Of a DNA stretch of 64,000 nucleotides, positions 51,237 through 63,229 are shown piece after piece; positions within the stretch are counted from its first letter, which is position 1; each line of letters opens with the position of its first letter. Origin of the DNA: Rhynchospora pubera (taxonomy: Eukaryota > Streptophyta > Magnoliopsida > Poales > Cyperaceae); NCBI GenBank assembly GCA_028095005.1, contig CM051460.1:23235501-23299500 (forward strand), in the 5' to 3' direction. The notes beneath the pieces are model-generated. The model saw only the letters and a program-made list of their open reading frames with translations. It was not told the DNA's origin and did no database searches. Position numbers and translations under genes: made by a program.

Positions 51237-51498
51237 GAGGTGAGGTGAAAAGTTTGTATTTGAAAGGTGAAGGTGAGAAGTCGAAAGTGAAACGCGGAGA
51301 CGTGGGTGCGAAGGGAAAAAATGGTGGGGGAGGTTGTGTGGGAGAGACGACTGGTATCTCCACCCACTCCTCAATTTCCTGAAAACTGGAGATGTACCTA
51401 TCACGTTTTTTGCGCCGAATGGCTGCACCTCTCCATTTTCATATTTAAGCAATTATAATAATGAAAAAAGTTGTTTGTCACTTGTCACATTGTCAGAA
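51162..51498 (-). other. NECAP leader exon and promoter region
   Basis: Includes the (GA)n microsatellite at 51206-51234 and CT-rich leader sequence on the minus strand. No other feature was seen. Confidence 0.45.
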
Positions 51499-51817
51499 CT
51501 AGATGTCTTGAATGTCGCGGCTTTGCCGCGACTATTTTTTGGACAAAGATGTTTGTGTGAGTGTAGAGTGAGTTATAGCTCACCAAAGGGTCTGTGAGTC
51601 GCGCTTAAAATTTCGAAATTTAGTTCAAAATGACCGATTCAAACCGTCTAATACGATTTCTCTATTGAACTTTTCATGAAGATCAAATTTTATATTTTTT
51701 AAAAAATTTTATATTGAAGATGTATTATGGTTGAGTAGGTGTGGGCAAAATGAAGTACTGTTCATAGGCGTGAATTTTGACGAAAACATAGTACTCCACT
51801 TTTATATAGATAGTAGA
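51499..51817 (-). mobile_element. Short non-autonomous Helitron
   Basis: On the minus strand the unit starts TCTACTATCTATATAAAAG and ends ATTCAAGACATCTAG. Eleven bases before the final CTAG is a perfect GC-rich hairpin (GTCGCGGC-AAA-GCCGCGAC, 51514-51532). The 5' TC, 3' hairpin and CTRR end, plus insertion between A and T, are the Helitron hallmarks. At 319 bp it cannot encode the Rep/helicase. Confidence 0.75.
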
Positions 51818-51848
51818 TGACTTTGACGTTGCGGCGTTGCGCTGCAAC
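51814..51848 (-). mobile_element. Second Helitron-like 3' end directly upstream
   Basis: A second hairpin (GTTGCAGCG-CAA-CGCCGCAAC with one mismatch, 51828-51848) is followed by 11 bases and CTA, the same spacing as in the complete Helitron. The terminal base is C instead of A/G because it abuts or overlaps the start of the 51499-51817 element. Confidence 0.55.
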
Positions 51849-52601
51849 ATTTATCCCTATTCAATCCAACAAATGAACTTTGTTTGTAATTAATTTTCAA
51901 ATAAAATATGGCTAGTTCGTTGGAATAAGATATAAATAGATACTTAGATAATTAAATATATAATTCTTTTTTATTTCAAAAAATATATAATTCTTTCAGT
52001 AGTCATATTATGCATTTTCACAATCAACGTTGCTATAAATTTTATTGCACGATTCTTCGATTCAAGAACATAGAACTTTTTTTAATCAAATGACATTCAT
52101 TTTTTTTTTTTCAATTGTACATTAAAACCACTCTGAATTAGTGAATTGTCTAATTTGATGTGAGATATCTATCTCTCTCAAAAGTAACGTGCCTGGGCCA
52201 CAGAATAAAATGGTTGTTATAATTTTCTAATAAGAACTTTGTGTAACTATATAATATGCAGTTGAAGTTTCAACTATATAATATGGTTATAATATTCTTT
52301 AAAAAAATGATACATGTATACTGAAGAATACATTTCTTCGTAATTAGCAATTAATATTTATGCTTGAAATAGTAAAGACCAAGTAATTGAATGAGTAGCA
52401 GAATACTTTTGTTTTGAGCTCGATATATATGCTGTTAAATTGAAATATTCTAGATCTTTGAACTACTGATCATAATTTAATTAGAGCAGAAATTTTATTT
52501 ATTCTTAAAGTGCTATTAGTTTATATTCTCTTAGAATACATTTTTGTTTAGCCTTTTCCTCATTAATTAACGACACAATTTAATCGAATTTAGTGAGTTG
52601 G

Positions 52602-52752
52602 TACACGACCACTCTCTTGTTAAAAGTAGGGTGCACAACCACTCTCTTGTTAAAAGGAAGAGGGTTTTCAAATGAAAATCAGACATATAGGTGAAATTTA
52701 ACAGCCAGCAAAAAAATTAAAAGTACATGGTACATGATCACTCTCTTGTTAA
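52602..52752. repeat. Three-fold CACTCTCTTGTTAA motif
   Basis: The word CACTCTCTTGTTAA, preceded by variants of GGTACACGAC, occurs near 52610, 52640 and 52739. The flanks differ, so it is a dispersed short repeat of unknown meaning. Confidence 0.6.
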
Positions 52753-54130
52753 TGATAGCAAAACTTGGTGTGCCAGTCATGCATATCAATTAATAGATCT
52801 TGTCTGGTAGTAAATTATACATATACAATCTTATGAAAAAAAAAATAACTGTATAATTCAAACACGAAACTCTGAATACAACACTGATTATTTGATAATT
52901 TTTCAGAATAGATGTTTTCTTCGGCTAGCAACCTCTGTAGACAAAAAATATAAGAAAAAAATTATATTGTGAATATTTTGATCCTGTCATACACATTGTA
53001 TTCTCTTTAGTACTCCATAAGCAAAAAAAAAGGAAAAAAAAAATTTGTCGTACACTATCGTTTTACCATTTTAGTACGATCATTTGGCAAACTCATCAGA
53101 ACCATTTAATAATCATGATCCAGAAAAGTCTAGTAAAAGAATAAATATCTAGAAAAACTATATACAGTTGTTATTGGTTTAAGTTGCCATTTCCATTTAA
53201 TTCCATACTCGTATTGGTCACTGACTTGTCTTCGGCTTTGCAGTTGCCCTCCACTCAGTGTCAAAACCCTCCTGTCCATCCTTCTCCACACTACTTGTTC
53301 CTCCCCCCCTACATAGAATTTGCAAGTACATTTATATTACGCATGCAAACAAAAAAATGATACACAACATGTAAACATTCTAGTATTGAATACAAATAAT
53401 GAAAACTAACATCTAAATATCTCATTGTAATCTGAGCATCAATGTGCCAAATTCTCAAAAATGTTAGAGAAATAGAGAGAGAGTTAGCTTTTCACTTAGG
53501 TCCGTGTGTTCATCAAAATCGACATAAGCAATTAGAATATCCTTACCCAACTTGAATGCAGAGGCCACTTTTAGTATATCTATTTATCACATGTAAAATT
53601 TAGAAAACTACCTACATCGCTGAAGTTTATATGATTCAGACATGCCAGGAAGGTCTTTGTTTGTAGATATTATTTAAGAAAATTAATAATAATATGATTC
53701 AGTTGCTACAATCACTGAATTGAATACTAACTATAATAATCAAATTTCCACCTAATTATGCCAGTAATATTTTTTTCTTGTATAAATTTCCACCATATCA
53801 ATTACCAACCAATTGAGCCCTAACACTTTCCACCATCTTGAATCAACCAAGAATCAAAATAATCTCTCCATATTTCAGATCAAGTGCCTTCCTACAAGCA
53901 TCAGGTCCGTGTAAAAGTGGCACCAAAGACAAACACAAATCAATTTGTCATCCATTAACTTAGATAAAAAAAATCTTCAAGAATTGAGGAAATTATTTAC
54001 CACAAATTGAAATACTCACCTCCATATTCATCTTATTACCTAATATGTTTCTTCCTCCTTCACTAATCTCTTCAAGTACCACAATTTAGAAAGAGAAGAT
54101 AGAGAGATGATGAAATAAATGGGGGCGTAC

Positions 54131-54315
54131 CTTAAGAGAATATAGCAGCCCTAACAACAAGCCCTCAGCCCCATGCTCCTGATGTGGGATCGTCTTCCTC
54201 TTCCGCTGAGAGGAAACACTCTCTGTCGCCTCTTTTCCTCTTTGGCTTTCTCCAACTCCCATCCTACCTGGCTTGACTTGCGGTCATGATGGGTAGAAAT
54301 TGGGGAAGCCATAAA
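54131..54315 (-). pseudogene. Exon-like remnant in the Helitron block
   Basis: On the minus strand a pyrimidine tract and CTGCCTCAG acceptor precede 185 bases that end at a CTTAAG/GTACGC donor. Two overlapping frames look protein-like: MASPISTHHDRKSSQ (stops inside) and MGVGESQRGKEATESVSSQ (open to the donor). A second piece near 53225-53325 reads SSVEKDGQEGFDTEW and ends at a stop. No family was recognised and the phases do not obviously join. This may be captured or decayed gene sequence. Confidence 0.3.
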
Positions 54316-55370
54316 CTGAGGCAGAAAAAAAAGCTGTCAAATTAGAACAAAAACTCCGGCATAAATTCAGATGTAATAATCTTTTTTTATTCAAGGATAT
54401 TGAGCTCATCTCCAATCAACAAAAAAATGAATAATTAAACAATTTAAACAAAAGTTGTATATGAAATTAGAATTATCTTTTAGAATGAATTGAAAAGCTA
54501 CGTAACAGACTATTAATCTTTCTGTTAGATGGAAGCAAAAATTAAGAGCATCACAAAATTCTCACCTAATTATTGCACTTCCAGTTTCGGCTCAATCTTG
54601 ATAGCCACCACACTTACTGAAAGACGAAAACCAAGTTCAAAAAAATTCAAATCAAATTAATTAAAGACTTTGATACAATGGATCAAGGATGAAGGAGAAA
54701 AAAAAAAAGTTGAAAAAGAAGAGCATTTCCAGGGATGTGCATGATGTCCCAATCAACCAATTGTTCATCTGGAGCTGTCATTGCAAGAAGAGAACGTGGT
54801 TATTATCCAATCTCTCTTGTTTCTCTTAGATTGAAAATCCATACACCTAGGGTTTTAGGCCAGTGAGAGTGGCACCATACACCAAATAAAAAAAATCATA
54901 TATAGGAACAACTGGAATATTGAAAGAAAAAATTCATCAACCTTGGACAGAGGGTTTAACAACTATGTGATGCAGACATAGATACGCCATGTCCCTGCTA
55001 CTTCTTGCTCTTGGTGGAGCGGCGATGATTAGCAACTGAGGCGAAGCGAGTAGTGAGCGGTGACCGTCTTTCTTGCTATCTTCTTGCTGATAACCTCTTT
55101 TGACCTTTCTCCTTTAATACAAGCCACCGAACAAAATGCATTTGACCTTAAAGAACAAAATGCATTTGACCTTCTTCTTTAATACAAGCCACCGAACAAA
55201 ATGCATTTGACCTTCTTCTTTAATACACCCACCGCTTTTCTCCCATCTGCAAATCCAACCGCAGAATCCAGATGAACGGACTGGATAATTCTACGAAAAA
55301 TCAGAAATGGTACTGTTCATAGGCGTGAATTTTGACGAAAACATACTACTCCACATTTATATAGGTATAA

Positions 55371-55756
55371 TTCGAAATTGTTATAGAACATATCATAAAA
55401 AATAAATATCGTATGTAGTACTGATAGATTTTTATAATATATTAAAATAATGAACGAACGATAATAGAAGAAAAGAAAAAAGAAAACTTACTGTTGACAA
55501 ATAATCTGAAGAATATCTAACACTGCAAAATTCAAAGTCAAAAGTGAGCCGATATAACACGCATACTAAGAAGAACTTAGTTCTTTTACAAACATATTAT
55601 ACTAAATTCGAAATTGTTATAGAACATATCATAAAAAATAAATATCATATTTAGTACTGAACTACTGATAGATTTTTAGAATATATTAAAATAATGAACG
55701 AACAATAATAGAAGAAAAGAAAAAAGAAAACTACTGTTGACAAATAATATGAAGAA
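55371..55756. repeat. Duplicated segment of about 140 bp flanking a Helitron end
   Basis: The segments from 55371 and from 55617 (offset 246 bases) begin TTCGAAATTGTTATAGAACA and run in parallel to about 55510 and 55756. Only the first copy is joined to the Helitron 5' end on its left side. Confidence 0.85.
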
Positions 55757-57048
55757 CCAATTCCTTTCTAGGCAGGAATACCTATACAAAACGTAACAAC
55801 TTTAGTATCTTCAAAAACCAGCGTACCTTAAGTTCTAATTTTTGAACTTGCAGAACATACATCTAATACTATACTAATTGCGTGATAATACTATTTTTCT
55901 ATTTACTTACATAAACATTACAAAAGGTGACTTAAGTAAGATTTTCAATGATTCAAAACATAACTGATTTTTTCGATCCCTAAAGATTAAAACATATCCA
56001 ACTAATTGTTCAATTAGAAAATAATTAGCCAAGATGATGAACCGTTGACATAGTATGATTAAGCTAGATAACGATAGAATTAGATAATTGAAAAAAGAGG
56101 AAGAAAAAGGTGGTCATGCTAGAGGTTAGTCCCATATATGATTTTCTCCTTCACTCTCCTATTCAATTCTAAAAGAAAATAGTTTTAGTTTTATTAATTA
56201 GTCACAATTTCGCTTCTCTTTCCATTTGGCTGTCCTCCTTGTCGTATTTAAAGAAAGAAAATGATTCAAAGGAGGGAAGGAGAAATAGTAAAAAAGAAAG
56301 AGAGAGATATCAGTAGAGGCTACCTTGGCGAAACAAAAAAGCTGATTGAGAAACGAAGCTGCCACAGAGAAATCGATGGGTGGTCCTTTTGTTATCCTTT
56401 TTAATAGATTTTGCTACTAAGATTCTATGGAAAATGAGAATAAGCGGTGCCAGAAGAGGAGGATGTGCGGCTGGAGGAGAAGGAGAAAGAGCCGGCGGTA
56501 GTTACTGTTAGAGCCGGCAGAACTCAATAGAGGAGGAGAAGGAGGAAGAGACTGGCGAATTTAGTGGCGGAGGATCTGGGAGAGGATTTGTGGAGAAGGA
56601 CTTTGAGGTAGCGCGAATTTAGTGGAGAAAAGGAGCAGAGAGGCTAGTGGGGTGAATAAGCGGCAGGAAGAGGCGCGTGAAGGAGAGGCTAGTGGAGTCA
56701 GTGGGGCGTGCGAGGTCTGCTAAGGAGGAGATATGGCGCCATCTAGAATCCCACCGCCACCGCTCTGTTAGAAACACATCCGACCGTCAAAGGAGACCAA
56801 CGCCTGGGATAATTCTCGAAAAAAAGAAAAATGACACTGTTCATAGGCGTGAATTTTGACGAAAACTACCCACTCCACATTTATATAGGTATAATGTCAG
56901 ATGCGACTTGTAACGAGTCAACGGGCCACCGACAGAACCATGGCCCATGGACCTGAAATTGGCCCTAAGTACCTCTTTGGTTTCTATGGAAGTTTAATTG
57001 GAAATTGATTACTATCATTATCAATCTCATCTCATCTGCTTTTGTCAT

Positions 57049-57255
57049 TGTTTGAACAAAATAAATACATAAAATCGACAAGGTGAATATATAAATAATT
57101 AAAATAAACACATATAAACAAATAAGTTGACTATATATACAAAAATCTTAAAAAAGATGGCAATACTTATTTGTTTGTATATGTTCACTTTGATCGTCTA
57201 TATCACTATATGTTCGTCATCTTGTCTATTTTATGTGTTCATTTTGTTTAAACAT
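57049..57255. mobile_element. Foldback MITE, relative of 37913-38400
   Basis: Arms of about 85 bp (GTTTGAACAAAATAAATACA and the inverted copy ending TTCATTTTGTTTAAAC) flank a short centre. The words AAACAAATAAGTT and CTTATTTGTTTGTAT are shared with the 37.9-kb copy. Confidence 0.7.
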
Positions 57256-58136
57256 GGCGAGCAATGGAAAAATTACATACGTTAGTTATCATTTCTCGTA
57301 TATTTTCCATGGTTTATCCCTTGTTCCCTCAACAAGTGTTGGACTATTGAAGGCGATACAGTAGAATGGCTTGTTGGTTGAAAATGGTTAGAACCAGCTT
57401 TGTTGTATGCTGGGAAATGAGACTAGTAAATAATAAAAAATACTAAGCTCAATTGTATGCATGTCCATGAAAGTTTGTTAATTTTAAAATCACCATCAAG
57501 AGTTTAAATATAAAAATATCTCTATCAAAATTAAGATTATCTTAACCCAACAAATAATCTCGATTAACCTTATAGACGAAGCATACAAAATGATGTACCA
57601 AGAAGTATTCATAACAAACCTCAACTTTTGCTCCAAAATAATCATGTTTTATGCTTTGATAAGTAAATTAAAAATGTGGACGATCATGGCTGTAAGCGCA
57701 TGATCACTGCAAAATAGATTCAACTAAATTGTTGACTTCATGCTTGTCTCAATGAAGCACTTAACAAAACAGAAGGGGGCACCTAAATCTCAATGTCAAG
57801 GTCCTCCCATACCTGAAAGAATGGAAGCACTAAACAGAAGAAACAGTAGTTAAGGAAACCCTGAAGAGAAAATAGCTATTTTTTTGGATTCATGCTCTTC
57901 ATCTCCAGCCAACACAAATATTGGAGGTCATAAAATAGATTTATGACCACGATTATCCATCAAACATTAAACTTACCACGAGAGTAGAAAAAAATCTATC
58001 ACAATTTATAGAACTCTGCTTCTGCAAAAACTGCAACTGAAGCTTTAAACAAGAGCATAACTATATACAAAACCACCTAGTAGCTAACATGCATCAATCA
58101 CTTCATAATTATGGATGCATCAACTCCCAAAGTATT
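57256..58136. other. 3' flank of the 58.1-60.2 kb gene, nothing else recognised
   Basis: AT-rich sequence; the part nearest 58137 is probably 3' UTR on the minus strand. Confidence 0.4.
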
Positions 58137-60194
58137 TCATTTGGGCCACCAAGGAGGGTCTTCAAACTTAATCCCCTTCATCTCCAGGACATCCAACAAA
58201 TCTATGTCAGCGAGTTGCTTGTAATCTAAGTCCCCAGAAGAAAGCTCAACTACCTCCTTTAAGTTGCTCAGCAATCTCTTGTCCCCAGATCTCTCCTCAT
58301 CCATTGGATCAAAGATCAAGGCTGGGGTCTCCTTTTTGCGCACTTCTCTGCGTTTCGATGAGGCCACACGGCACTTAGGTTCAGGCCTGTCCCTCTTAGA
58401 GCAAGGTTTGGACTGCTTCTCAGGGTAAGACATCACTGGTGATGAATAAGATGATGACCGCTTTGGGCTGGTGCAAGAGATACTAGCATTAGGGCTTAGA
58501 AGTGGTGCAGAGTGTGAGGGTAGTTGCTGGTTTTGGCTGATAGAAGGTGAACACACAGGATTCACAGGTGGTATGATGTTGGAGAAAGCTGGTGATTGAT
58601 ATTGGCCAGGGGAAGGGGAAGGCAAAGGGCTCACAGGTGGTATGATTTTGGAGTAAGATTGTTGCTGGCTTTGGCCAGGAGAGAGGCAATGATTAGGATC
58701 GGGGTTTAAAGGTAATTTTTTGCTTGCCAGAGGTAGTTGTTGGGTATGGCCATGGGGAGGAGAAGTATTGGGGTTTAGAGCCATTGCAGAACTTGAAGAG
58801 GTACATTTGTTCTCTCCAGACCATTTCTTTGCCTTGTCTACTGCAACACTGTGAATCTCCAGTGATGCCTGGACTGGAGATAATGGAATCTGCACCACCT
58901 GGTTGTGAATGGCGACCAAGGGAGAAGAGGATTCCAGTCTCTGTGACTGTACTGGATTTATCTGCTTCTCGCTTTGTTTCCTGAAAAAGGAGATGATTAC
59001 GATTAATCCCCAGGAAAAAAAAAAGCAAAAACACCATAAAGATTGTTCAGTTTCTTTTGAGATTCTGCAATTACTGCAATATCATTTTTCTTTCCTGTAA
59101 TTAATCGATTTTAGTTTCAGCAAATTAACTTAAATGATACCTTAGTTTACTGTTGACTGTTCAAGAACACTACAGAACAAGAAAGTAGAACAAAACAAAC
59201 GAATGAAGAATACTAATAGAGATAATATCTACCTTGACAGAGTCTCTTGCATGACCAGCTCTTCAACCGTGATATCTGAGCTAGTTAAAGACCTTTTTGG
59301 TTTTGGTTCTTCAACCTGACTCAATGCCATTCCCTAGCATAATCAAAATAAATACTAATGAGATTTAATGCAAACGGTCCTTCCAGTGACTCCACATTTA
59401 CTTAAGGCCTCGATGACTAAATACAAGTTTTCTCCTTTCTCGGTGGGGGTGTGGGGGTGGGGCTGTTGTTGAAACATGGAAATCTTCTTTGTACAAGTGA
59501 AAAATGTCAGTGCAATACTATGCTAATCAGGCCTAGTTAAGGCATGTATTGTTTTCATTAAACACAAAGATTTCGAACAAGTTTCAGTTACTAGTTAGGT
59601 AGGTTATTTGTAAGAACAGGTATAGGCACCAATACCACCCTGCCCATTCAAAGTAATCTGTTCCTCATTCTCCTTCATTCAAAGTACAGAAAGGTACCTG
59701 TTTCGGTTCCATAATCCTCTCAACAAATTCATCTTTCTCTTCGGCTATGCATATAAATTACAGAGTTGAATTATTAACTATTAATTTTAATTACAATAAC
59801 TAAAAGAAACAAGGAGCGAGAAAGGCTTTAATTTAACAACTGCTTTCTGATAATATCTCCATATAGAAAAAATAATTCCTTGCAAAAATAAAAGATTACA
59901 GATCCAAAGACCCAATAACTTACCAGAGCAAACAATGTCAGAAACATCTCCTTCAGTTTCGTACTCGCTGCTACTCCCATCCGACAAACCAAGCACCGAG
60001 GAAAGAACCTTTCCGGCGCTTAAAGCCGCCCTCCGGAACCACGTGTCAGAAGGCGATTGGTTTTGGTCGGCGCGAGAACGGGGGTTAGGGTATGGAGGAG
60101 TAGAAAGAGATTGGTGATGGTCTTGACTGGGAATAGGGTTTGGAGGAGGTGATTCCGGAGCGGAGTAGAAGATGTCGTCGGAGGATGCTGACAT
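58137..60194 (-). CDS. Proline/serine-rich protein of unknown function
   Basis: Four exons, 59924-60194, 59698-59744, 59233-59333 and 58137-58980, join in frame to 420 aa with standard GT-AG junctions. I do not recognise the family. The first 90 residues hold an acidic-serine stretch (SSSEYETEGDVSD). The middle is low-complexity Pro/Ser/Gln sequence with an imperfect internal repeat (SKIIPPVSPLPSPSPGQ and SNIIPPVNPVCSPSISQ). A basic cluster SSKRREVRKK (about 347-356) could be a nuclear signal. The last 64 residues look folded and conserved (LKEVVELSSGDLDYKQLADI, ending EDPPWWPK). I chose the internal ATG at 60192-60194. The frame stays open to 60311 but has no ATG there, and that stretch overlaps a foldback arm. 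Confidence 0.75.
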
Positions 60195-60257
60195 GGCGTC
60201 GACGCCGTGCTGGTACCCCGCCAGTTTTGAGTACTGGACTGGAGCTAGTGTAGTGTA

Positions 60258-60708
60258 AACGGTATTCGGATCCTCAGCAGTAAAAGAAAACTGCTCCAAG
60301 GCTAAGTCCAAGCAGTCCTTTTTTTTTTAATACTTCAAAATTTTAATATTCAAATGAAGAATCTAATTTATCCGACGATGCGTTTTTATATAAATTTCAT
60401 AAAATTTGAAGTCGATTTGATACTTGATTAAGTAACCAAATTATGAACGTATTAGAATTAATCTAAATATATTCGTCCATTTGTTGACCAATTGATCTAG
60501 TATCAAATTGACTTCAAATTTATAAAATTTATATGAAAACGCATCGCCGGTAAAATTTAACAAGATCAACGGTTTGGATTATCTATTTGAATATTAAAAT
60601 TTTTAAATATTAAAAAAAAGAAAGGATTTGAATTTTAAAAATATTAAAAAAAAGAAAGGACTGCTTGAAGCCGTTCTTTTTCCAGCTGCTGAGGATTTGT
60701 ATGCAGTG
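60258..60708. mobile_element. Foldback element just upstream of the unknown gene
   Basis: Long imperfect inverted arms share ATCCTCAGCAG, CAAGCAGTCC, TATTCAAAT and GACGATGCG(T)TTTTATAT-type segments with their complements across about 450 bp. The exact ends and target duplication are unclear. It sits about 60 bp upstream of the chosen start codon, so it may form part of the leader or promoter. Confidence 0.6.
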
Positions 60709-61244
60709 AAAGTGTCAAACACGCGCGTTAGATCTCGTGTCGTATAAACATGTCATGTCGGGTCAAACACACATGTTAGATTTTGTATCGTATCATACTG
60801 ACACGAGTTAATATTTTGAACGTGTCGTGTTGATCGAAAAAATACACTGATAGTCTGATACGATATGCGTAACGACACAACACTACTAATTACATGACGA
60901 GTTAGAACGTATTAGGATAGATTTTCCGATTTTTAGTTGAAAATTCTACAATAAATATTAAATATATTTTAAAAAGACAAAAATTATGAAAATCTTGCAG
61001 TAAAGATGCTAGATGGAACTTGCAAATTTCTTCAACCCAGATTTTATGCGGCAATTGAGATTCAGGATGTATATTGAACACAAGGAAACGCGTTTTGAAA
61101 GAGCGTATAGAGAATTTTGATGAGTTTTTGATAAATACGATTCAGGATGTATATTAAGGATTCAGACGTGTTGAGTGGGTTTAGCCTTTTAATTTAGAAA
61201 AGCAAATTATACAGCATTTGCACTTTCATGTGTTAATGCTTTTA
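60709..61244. other. Intergenic, nothing firm
   Basis: Contains CGTGTCGTGTTG-like words common in plant repeat tails at about 60720-60890. No gene was recognised. Confidence 0.4.
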
Positions 61245-61404
61245 AGGCTTCGTTTGGATAGGTGTGGGAAGAAGGGAAGAAGGGAAAAAGTGGGAAGAAG
61301 AGAAAAAATGAGAAGTGTGTAACTTTGTGAAGAATTTGAATTATTTATATTTTTTCCCCTTATTCCTTCTTCCTACTCCTTCTCAACGCATCCAAACGGA
61401 GGCT
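61245..61404. mobile_element. Tourist-like MITE
   Basis: Ends AGGCTTCGTTTGGATAGG and (complement) AGCCTCCGTTTGGATGCG, with TTA/TAA on both borders. It carries the GAAGTGTGTAACTTTGTGAA core of the family. Confidence 0.8.
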
Positions 61405-61782
61405 TAAAAACCATTGGAATTGTCGACATATTTTTTCGAATCTATTGCTCCAACTCACTATCATTTATTAAGCATAATAAATGGCCTTCTTCGATTTCCT
61501 TCTTTCAAAATAATCCCACGCTGAAATCGGATCACTTCTCATTTTCCCTAATTTAACCAAAGTAATGACCATATAAGACCCGTTTCACTATTATTCCCGA
61601 ATCCCGTACAACTAAACAAAAGAAAAAAAAAATTAGGCCAACCAGCCTACTTATAACAACAAAATCCCAACATAAATATTTTAATCGCACACTACAACTA
61701 TTACCGATTATAGACAAATACTCTAATATCTCAAAATAAATCTTGCAACGTAGTGTCAAGACTCAAGATACATAACACTAAT

Positions 61783-61941
61783 GGCTCCATTTGGATAAGG
61801 TGTGGGAAGAAGGAAAGAAGAGAAGAAGTGGGAAGAAGTATTGAGAAGTGTGTAACTTTGTGAAGAGTTTAGATTGTTTATAATAAATTTATTTCATTAT
61901 TCTCTTTTTCCTTTCTTCCCAAATGGAATCCAAAAAGAGCC
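61783..61941. mobile_element. Tourist-like MITE with 3-bp target duplication
   Basis: Starts GGCTCCATTTGGAT and ends ATCCAAAAAGAGCC, flanked by AAT at 61780-61782 and 61942-61944. The core GAGAAGTGTGTAACTTTGTG is nearly identical to that of the 61245 copy. Confidence 0.82.
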
Positions 61942-62404
61942 AATGATATGTCTGTCGCGGCGAAGCCACCATGAAAGAATCTATTTGTTCAATATTGCAC
62001 AAAAGTTAACCATACTATATTTTGCAAACATTGACCAGATGTAATTATAGTACAATTGTCTTTGATAATAAATTTTATTGATAAAAAAGGTTTACAATTT
62101 TATTGATAAAAAAGGTTCACAATATAAGTTTGAAGTATTTACAAGAAACAAAAAAAATTTGTTAAGAGTGCAAAATTTACAATAAAGGGTTGTTCATTTG
62201 TTCTATTGAATTGAAGACACTGGCCCCTTGTGTCATTGGCACTTTAATTTGATTTCTCTTCTGTCTTGAACACCATCAGAAAAGGCAAATGTGGAACCAC
62301 AAGGTAGGTCAGATGAGAGGTTATTATCAGTGCAGCAAAAGCTTTGAGTATTGGACCTCGCATTAGACGTACTTTGCGTTAAGCATCCTTTCAAGCAGTA
62401 TATG

Positions 62405-62671
62405 TATAGCCAGAGTTCAATTAGTTCATTGATATGTGTGTATTTAGTTTCCCTCCAATAACTCATATGTGAGAATTTTGCCTTGGATTCATCCGGTTTG
62501 ATATTTGATTATGTCGAGCACATAATTGAGTACACGGAGAATAACTCCTACGACGGAATTTGTACGGTTGGCCCATTGGAGAAAAATCAGAACTGGAATT
62601 GGTCTATATATAGCCAGGGCTCAATTCGTTCATTGATATGTGTGTATTTAGTTTCCCTCCAATAACTCATA
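62405..62671. repeat. Direct repeat of about 63 bp, 204 bases apart
   Basis: The copies at about 62405-62467 and 62609-62671 share TATAGCCAG, TTCATTGATATGTGTGTATT and CCCTCCAATAACTCATAT. Confidence 0.85.
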
Positions 62672-63090
62672 TTGACCGTTAATATAGACATATGCTAATT
62701 GGGTTTCCACGATTAGAGTTGGAACTACAGTCCTTATCAGAAAATAAAAGTACTAATTGTAGTAAACTAATAAGTAATAACATATAATTGGGAGGAACAA
62801 AGATTGACGGACTCTGAAAGATATTACTGATGTTACATTTTATAGGAATCATAGGTCACCGCTCACACATTCTTAATCTATCAACTAACTCTCCATCAAT
62901 AATAACAGTATCACATCAGATTGCAAAATCATCTCATTACAGTGACTTGCATGTCATATTGTTTTCTTCCAATTCTTGTAAATCCAAAATTGCAAAAACT
63001 TTTTTTTTTCTATTTTCCTTTGATAAAATTTCTAGCCCGTTTGTCTTTTCTTCAAACAGTCTTTAAAAAAACAAAAAGACTTGTACATCA

Positions 63091-63229
63091 CATTACCAAG
63101 CCACGAGACAAAATTAATGGTACAGTTTCTCCATTTCGCCAACTCTGGATTCAAAATCACATTACCAAGCCACGAGACGAGACAAAATGGTTGAGTTTCT
63201 CCATTTCGCCAACTCTGGATTAAAAATGA
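63091..63229. repeat. 69-bp tandem duplication
   Basis: The units start CATTACCAAGCCACGAGAC at 63091 and 63160 and both run to CCATTTCGCCAACTCTGGATT. Small indels separate the copies. Confidence 0.85.

Larger units (their letters stand above)
51849..56894 (-). mobile_element. Helitron-like block, possibly one or two large non-autonomous Helitrons
   Basis: Two further copies of the Helitron 5' segment lie on the minus strand at 55313-55370 and 56837-56894. They share CTGTTCATAGGCGTGAATTT and TATATAAATGTGGAGT with the short Helitron. Both begin A/TTATACC rather than TC. The 3' hairpin at 51828-51848 could close either one. Most of the interior is AT-rich, with exon-like pieces near 53200-53330 and 54131-54315. 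The extent is inferred. Confidence 0.45.

Noticed and set aside
60195..60311. N-terminal extension of the unknown protein beginning at a TTG
   Set aside because: No ATG is present, and the upstream part lies in the arm of a foldback element; the ATG at 60192-60194 is a better start.
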